A stretch of 64,000 bases of DNA from Hoeflea sp. (GTDB lineage: Bacteria; Pseudomonadota; Alphaproteobacteria; Rhizobiales; Rhizobiaceae), in assembly GCF_002733955.1 (NCBI RefSeq), contig NZ_NVXQ01000027.1, positions 26,736 to 90,735 of the forward strand, read 5' to 3'. A program made the translations under genes and the position numbers. Position 1 is the stretch's first letter. The number at the start of each line of letters is the position of its first letter. Below the pieces are notes generated by a model. It had not been told where the DNA came from and ran no database searches. It saw only the letters and a list, made by a program, of their open reading frames with translations. Below, piece by piece: positions 59,401 through 64,000 of this stretch.

Positions 59401-59667
59401 ATGGCCAGCAGCAAACACGGATCGTCCGTCAAGGACGACGACACCTATGAAGCCTTGCGCGACGACGGCGCCTCCAAGGAAAAAGCCGCCCGTATCGCCA
59501 ATGCGCAAGCCAATGACAGCCAGAAGCCATCCAGGAAAGGCGGCAAGGCGCAGCCTTATGAGGACTGGAGCAAGGACGAGCTCTACGAACGCGCCCAGGA
59601 ACTCGACATCGACGGCCGCTCCGACATGACCAAGGGCGAGCTCATTGAGGCGCTGAGAAACAACTGA
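59401..59667 (+). CDS. small Rho_N/SAP-like domain protein
   Basis: MASSKHGSSVKDDDTYEALRDDGASKEKAARIANAQ...YEDWSKDELYERAQELDIDGRSDMTKGELIEALRNN; SD gaggagaaa. Confidence 0.85.
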   Translation: MASSKHGSSVKDDDTYEALRDDGASKEKAARIANAQANDSQKPSRKGGKAQPYEDWSKDELYERAQELDIDGRSDMTKGELIEALRNN

Positions 59668-59694
59668 CACCCCCGGCCTGCCGCGGCAGGCCCG

Positions 59695-59731
59695 AAAACC
59701 CCGCACGGACGCCCCTCCCGTGCGGGGTTTT
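59695..59731. terminator. bidirectional terminator between convergent genes
   Basis: AAAACCCCGCACGG...CCGTGCGGGGTTTT. Confidence 0.88.
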
Positions 59732-59761
59732 CAAATTATTGAGCTGCTTTAAAAACCCTTG

Positions 59762-60199
59762 TCAAACGGGCAGACTGGCCACCTGCGCCACTGCGTCGGC
59801 TGCTTCCCGGCCTTTCTTGACGAAATGCTCCGTGAAGAAGGTCTCGTGCTCGCCCGTGGGCTGGAAATGGTGCGGCGTCAGCGACACCGAGAAAACCGGC
59901 ACTTCGGTCTTGAGCTGTACATCCATCAGTCCGGTGACCACGGCCTGGGCCACAAAATCATGCCGGTAGATGCCACCATCCACGACCAGCGCCGCAGCAA
60001 CCACGGCTTGGTACTGGCCGGTCTTGGCAAGCTTTTGCGCCAGCAGCGGCATCTCGAATGCACCCGGCACATCGAAACTCACCACCTCGGCATCGAGACC
60101 CAGCTCTTCAACCCGCGCTTTGAACCCGACAAACGCCTGATCGACGATATCGGCGTGCCAGCGGGCCTTGATGAAAGCAATTTTGAGGGATTTTGTCAT
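59762..60199 (-). CDS. ribH: 6,7-dimethyl-8-ribityllumazine synthase (RibH2-like)
   Basis: MTKSLKIAFIKARWHADIVDQAFVGFKARVEELGLDAEVVSFDVPGAFEMPLLAQKLAKTGQYQAVVAAALVVDGGIYRHDFVAQAVV. Confidence 0.94.
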   Translation of the reverse strand: MTKSLKIAFIKARWHADIVDQAFVGFKARVEELGLDAEVVSFDVPGAFEMPLLAQKLAKTGQYQAVVAAALVVDGGIYRHDFVAQAVVTGLMDVQLKTEVPVFSVSLTPHHFQPTGEHETFFTEHFVKKGREAADAVAQVASLPV

Positions 60200-60281
60200 T
60201 GCTCGGATCCTTTCAATAATGACAAGATCCCAGAGCGCACAAGCGTTCAGCACAGGTCTCGCAACCCGTTGCCTCACACCC

Positions 60282-60403
60282 ATTCTCTACCATCCGGACT
60301 CTAACCGTCGGCCCTGGAATTCCACCAGTGTCTGCTGACCCACCCGAAGGTGGCGCTCGCGGGCTGTAACCGCCGGTGGGGAATTTCGCCCCGCCCTGAG
60401 AAT
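60282..60403 (-). ncRNA. FMN riboswitch (RFN element)
   Basis: Minus strand: attctcagggcggggcgaaattccccaccggcggttacagcccgcgagc...ggaattccagggccgacggttagagtccggatggtagagaat; conserved RFN blocks and closing P1 attctc/gagaat. Confidence 0.93.
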
Positions 60404-60472
60404 GGATTTTACCTAGTGTGTCACTGGCCGTGAGTCAAACCGTTCCGGCGCGCAAAACGCCATCGCGCAGGC

Positions 60473-61204
60473 CTATCCGACACGGCGCAGGAAATCGCGC
60501 GTTCGCGGGTCGTGCGGAGCATCGAAAATCTGGCTTGGCGGCCCCTGCTCGACGATCCGTCCGCCTTCCATGAAGACGATGCGGTCGGCGATCTCGCGGG
60601 CAAACTGCATCTCATGGGTGACGATCAGCATGGTCTGCCGTTGCTCGGCCACCCGCCGCATCAGGTCCAGAACCTCGCCGACCCATTCCGGATCCAGCGC
60701 CGAGGTCGGTTCGTCAAACAGCATCAGGTCGGCATCCAGCGCCATCGCGCGACCGATACCGACACGCTGCTGCTGTCCGCCCGACAGTGCCGCGGGATAG
60801 GAGTTCGCCTTTTCCGTCAGGCCGGTCTCACGCAACACCTCATCCGCCCGTGCTTCGGCCTCCGCACGCGAGCGCTTCTGTACGGTGACAAGCGCTTCGG
60901 TGATGTTCTCCCGCGCGGTCTTGTTGGCAAAGAGCGCATAGTTCTGGAACACGAAGGCCGTCCGGCGCCGCAAAGCCAGAATGTCCTTGCGGCTGGCGCG
61001 CGCCGCATCGACGCTGAGATCACCGACGGTGATGGTGCCGGCATCGGGATGATCGAGAAAATTGATTGCGCGCAGCAAGGTCGACTTGCCGGTGCCCGAC
61101 GGGCCGATGATCACCACCCGCTCGCCGTCCTTGATCTCGAGGTCGATCTTGTCGAGCACCGTGTTGGCGCCAAACCGCTTTGTCAGCCCGCTCACGCCCG
61201 TCAT
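60473..61204 (-). CDS. amino acid ABC transporter ATP-binding protein
   Basis: GPSGTGKSTLLRAINFLDHPDAGTI, LSGGQQQRVGIGRAMALD, LMLFDEPTSALDPE. Confidence 0.95.
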   Translation of the reverse strand: MTGVSGLTKRFGANTVLDKIDLEIKDGERVVIIGPSGTGKSTLLRAINFLDHPDAGTITVGDLSVDAARASRKDILALRRRTAFVFQNYALFANKTARENITEALVTVQKRSRAEAEARADEVLRETGLTEKANSYPAALSGGQQQRVGIGRAMALDADLMLFDEPTSALDPEWVGEVLDLMRRVAEQRQTMLIVTHEMQFAREIADRIVFMEGGRIVEQGPPSQIFDAPHDPRTRDFLRRVG

Positions 61205-61875
61205 CGCGAATACGCCTCTTCCATGCGGCCCTCAAGCAGACGTTGCCCATAGGACAGCACCTCGACGATAATCCAGTAGATCACCGCCACCACGATAAAG
61301 CTTTCGAAATAAAGAAAGCTTCCCGCCGCCTCCTTCTGGGTCGCGCCCATCAGTTCGGTGACCCCAAGCGTGAACGCCAGCGAGGTGCTCTTGATCATGT
61401 CGATGAAGTAATTGACCAGCGTCGGCGCCGCCACCCGCGAGGCCTGCGGCAGCACGATCCGCCTGAGCATCTGGCCGCGGGTCATGCCCACAGCCATCGA
61501 GGCTTCCCACTGGCTGCGATCAACGCCGATGATGGCGGCGCGGATGCTCTCCGCCATATAGGCCGAGAAATGCAGTGTCAGCCCCATGATCGCGGCGGTG
61601 ACACCGTTGATCTGGGAGAGAAACGACACCAGCTGCGGCAGGCCGTAATAGAACAGGAACAGCTGCACCAGAAGCGGCGTGCCGCGGAAGAAGCTGATGA
61701 ACAGCATCACCGCCTGATCGAGCACCGGCACGCGGATGACCCGCTCCACGGCCAAGAGCGCGGCAAGCACCAGCGCTAACGCCATCGACGCCAGCGCCAT
61801 GCCGAGCGTGAGCGGGACATATCCCAGAAGCACCGGGACAAGTCCCAGCATGTAGTCGATGTCTAGCGGTTGCAT
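61201..61875 (-). CDS. amino acid ABC transporter permease
   Basis: FFRGTPLLVQLFLFYYGLPQL...EASMAVGMTRGQMLRRIVLPQASRVAAPTLVNYFIDMIKSTSL. Confidence 0.94.
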   Translation of the reverse strand: MQPLDIDYMLGLVPVLLGYVPLTLGMALASMALALVLAALLAVERVIRVPVLDQAVMLFISFFRGTPLLVQLFLFYYGLPQLVSFLSQINGVTAAIMGLTLHFSAYMAESIRAAIIGVDRSQWEASMAVGMTRGQMLRRIVLPQASRVAAPTLVNYFIDMIKSTSLAFTLGVTELMGATQKEAAGSFLYFESFIVVAVIYWIIVEVLSYGQRLLEGRMEEAYSR

Positions 61876-61899
61876 GGCCCTGCCCCGTGTGCTGCCTGC

Positions 61900-62661
61900 C
61901 TATTCGGCTGACGTGATGTCGGCTCCGAACCAGGTCTGGGAGATCTCCGCAAGCGTGCCTTTCTCGCGCAGAGCCGTCAGAGCTGCATCAACCCTGTCAC
62001 GCTGCGCCCGCCCGGCTTCGTCATCACGGAACGGCAATGCGTTGCGGATTTCCGAGAAGGGCTGGCCGGCAAGCGCCAACGGCAGCGGGCTTTTCTGGAT
62101 CACTTGGGTGGACGACACGCGATCCATCACGAAGGCGTCGACGCGGCCAAGCGCCGTGTCCTGTTCGATGTTGGATTCATAGGTGCGGATATCGATTTCG
62201 GCGGCATAGGGCAGTTCGCGCAACAACTGCTCGAAGTTCGATCCCAGATTGACCGCAACCACGCGCCCGCGCAGATCTTCCGGACCGCTGATCGTGTCCT
62301 CATTGCCCTTCTTCACCACCACCTGCGCACCGTCATAGACGTAGGGCTGAGTGAAGACGAACGCCTCTTGGCGCTCCGGCGTGATGGTGATCTGGTTGGC
62401 GATGGTATCGATACGCCCGGAGCTCAGCGCGCCGATCAGTCCCGAAAACGACATGGTGACGTATTCCACATTCATGCCGGTTTCCGCGGCGACCGCGTTC
62501 ATCACGTCGACCTCGAAGCCCTGCAGCTTGTCCTGCTGCACGAAAGTGAAGGGGAAATAGCCTCCGGACATGCCCACACGCAGTGTGTCATTGTCCTGGG
62601 CAGCAGCAATTGAAACGAAACTGGCCGCGGCGAGCGCGGCAATGGCGATGGATTTGAGCAT
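61900..62661 (-). CDS. amino acid ABC transporter substrate-binding protein
   Basis: Signal peptide; LRVGMSGGYFPFTFVQQDKLQGFEVDVMNAVAAETGMNVEYVTMSFSGLIGALSSGRIDTIANQITITPERQEAFVFTQPY. Confidence 0.95.
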   Translation of the reverse strand: MLKSIAIAALAAASFVSIAAAQDNDTLRVGMSGGYFPFTFVQQDKLQGFEVDVMNAVAAETGMNVEYVTMSFSGLIGALSSGRIDTIANQITITPERQEAFVFTQPYVYDGAQVVVKKGNEDTISGPEDLRGRVVAVNLGSNFEQLLRELPYAAEIDIRTYESNIEQDTALGRVDAFVMDRVSSTQVIQKSPLPLALAGQPFSEIRNALPFRDDEAGRAQRDRVDAALTALREKGTLAEISQTWFGADITSAE

Positions 62662-62831
62662 TTCTGTCCCTCTCGTGACAAGCCACCGGCCGGGTTGCGC
62701 GGTGCGGCTTCAAAGTTGAACGCCACAGATGGGTGCTGGTTCCACCTTTGCAATCTTGGGCCCTGTGCCGCCCGGGAACGTGAAGCGGCGTGATGGCGCG
62801 TGAGCACCGGCCACTTTTTCCGGGTTGCGAC

Positions 62832-62856
62832 GGAACTCACGGCAGAAACAGGCGTT
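62832..62856 (+). promoter_or_regulatory. sigma-EcfG-type (general stress) promoter
   Basis: GGAAC-N16-CGTT (ggaactcacggcagaaacaggcgtt), 36 nt before the ATG at 62893. Confidence 0.65.
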
Positions 62857-62892
62857 GGGTGGCAGTAAGTTTCACGAACCAAGGAGCACAAG

Positions 62893-63462
62893 ATGCCCAA
62901 CATGGAAGACGCAAAAATCCTCATCATGTCCACCAACGGTTTCGAGCAGTCCGAGCTTGAGTACCCGCTCGAACACCTCAAGAAGGCAGGCGCCACGGTT
63001 CACGTTGCCACGCTCGACGGCAAGGCCATCAAGGGCTGGGACAAGGACGACTGGGGCGACACGGTCGAAGCCGACCTGAAGATCTCCGACGTCAAGGTCG
63101 ACGACTACATCGCTCTGGTGCTGCCCGGCGGACAGATCAACCCTGACCTGCTGCGTGTCGAAAAAGATGCCGTCCAGCTGGTCCGCGATTTCGTCACCAA
63201 CGACAAGATTGTCGCCGCCATCTGCCACGCCCCGTGGTTGCTGATCGAAGCCGGCGTCATCAAGGACCGCGAGGCAACCTCCTACCACTCGATCCGCACC
63301 GACTTGGAAAATGCCGGCGCCAAGTGGAAAGACACCGAGATGGCCATCGACAACGGCATCATCACCAGCCGTTCGCCCGAAGATCTCGAGGTGTTTGTCA
63401 ACAAGATCATCGAGGAGGTACGCGAAGGCGAACATCACCGCGATTCCGCCAACGCTGCCTGA
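62893..63462 (+). CDS. type 1 glutamine amidotransferase / DJ-1/PfpI family protein
   Basis: ILIMSTNGFEQSELEYPLEHLKKAGATVHVATLDG...VLPGGQINPDLLRVEKDAVQLVRDFVTNDKIVAAICHAPWLLIEAGVIKDR; AICHAP nucleophile. Confidence 0.95.
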   Translation: MPNMEDAKILIMSTNGFEQSELEYPLEHLKKAGATVHVATLDGKAIKGWDKDDWGDTVEADLKISDVKVDDYIALVLPGGQINPDLLRVEKDAVQLVRDFVTNDKIVAAICHAPWLLIEAGVIKDREATSYHSIRTDLENAGAKWKDTEMAIDNGIITSRSPEDLEVFVNKIIEEVREGEHHRDSANAA

Positions 63463-63560
63463 TCCGGATTTGGGGCGGCCGCGCTGCGGCTGCCCCCAAC
63501 CCGCCGCATTGGTCGCCATAGTGGTACAGGCCAATCCATTCACACTAAGCGGGAGGTCGC

Positions 63561-63971
63561 ATGTCCAACCTACCAGTCCCTCACAACACCCTCATCGTCG
63601 TCGGCACCGGTGAAGGCGCCAATTTCTACCGCAATGCCGGCAAGAATGGCGAACTCAAGCTGCAGCACTCCAAGGATCTGGAACCCGGCAACCTTGCCGA
63701 CCAGGGACCGGCCGGAAAGCAGCCGCCCGACACCTCGGCCAAGGAATCGATGGAGGCCACCTTCGCCAAGATCCTGGCCAATCACCTTTATGACCTGGCC
63801 CAGCAGCACAAATTCGACAAGTTGATCCTCGTGCTTGACCCCGACACGCTCGGCGAAACCCGCCCGAGCCTGCATGTCAGCGTCACCGACAAGATCATGC
63901 TCGAATTGCCCAAGACCCTGATCAACAGCCCGACCGACCAGATTGAAAAATCGATTCAGGCGGCCCTCTGA
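63561..63971 (+). CDS. host attachment family protein
   Basis: TLIVVGTGEGANFYRNAGKNGELKL...FAKILANHLYDLAQQHKFDKLILVLDPDTLGETRPSLHVSVTDKIMLELPKTLINSPTDQIEKSIQAAL. Confidence 0.85.
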   Translation: MSNLPVPHNTLIVVGTGEGANFYRNAGKNGELKLQHSKDLEPGNLADQGPAGKQPPDTSAKESMEATFAKILANHLYDLAQQHKFDKLILVLDPDTLGETRPSLHVSVTDKIMLELPKTLINSPTDQIEKSIQAAL

Positions 63972-64000
63972 TCCAGACCAATCGAACCGGCCGGACCCTG

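Noticed and set aside
1-64000. CRISPR arrays, prophage, transposons, restriction or toxin-antitoxin defence loci
   Set aside because: No regularly spaced repeats, transposase, integrase, or defence-family proteins recognised among the ORFs; the gene set looks like stable core/transport content.

Overview
GC-rich 64 kb chromosomal window that looks alphaproteobacterial (Rhizobiales-like, inferred from gene content and promoter types). It is mostly a housekeeping and transport backbone. I see no phage, IS element, CRISPR array, rRNA or tRNA that I can support. About 60 protein genes are recognisable, including a LacI-controlled sugar ABC operon, a phnDCEE-HAD phosphonate/organophosphate uptake operon, two amino-acid-type ABC systems, ppsA, fumarase, moaA, cobT/cobS, dusA and ribH behind an FMN riboswitch, plus many single genes. 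The most interesting material is regulatory or architectural: (1) a candidate leaderless WWPPP leader peptide with a terminator-type attenuator before a gamma-butyrobetaine-hydroxylase-like gene; (2) a truncated-globin-like protein with a SAP-like C-terminus; (3) an orphan protein with about six DUF1217-like repeats; (4) a membrane-anchored methyltransferase resembling mitochondrial FAM173-type lysine methyltransferases; (5) two sigma-EcfG-type promoters; (6) a Pho box before the phn-HAD operon; (7) a MerR-type 19-bp-spacer promoter before a cation efflux gene; (8) an orphan terminator suggesting an sRNA; (9) an in-frame stop splitting an SLC13 transporter. All calls come from reading the sequence and the supplied ORF translations. 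No database search or folding was run.
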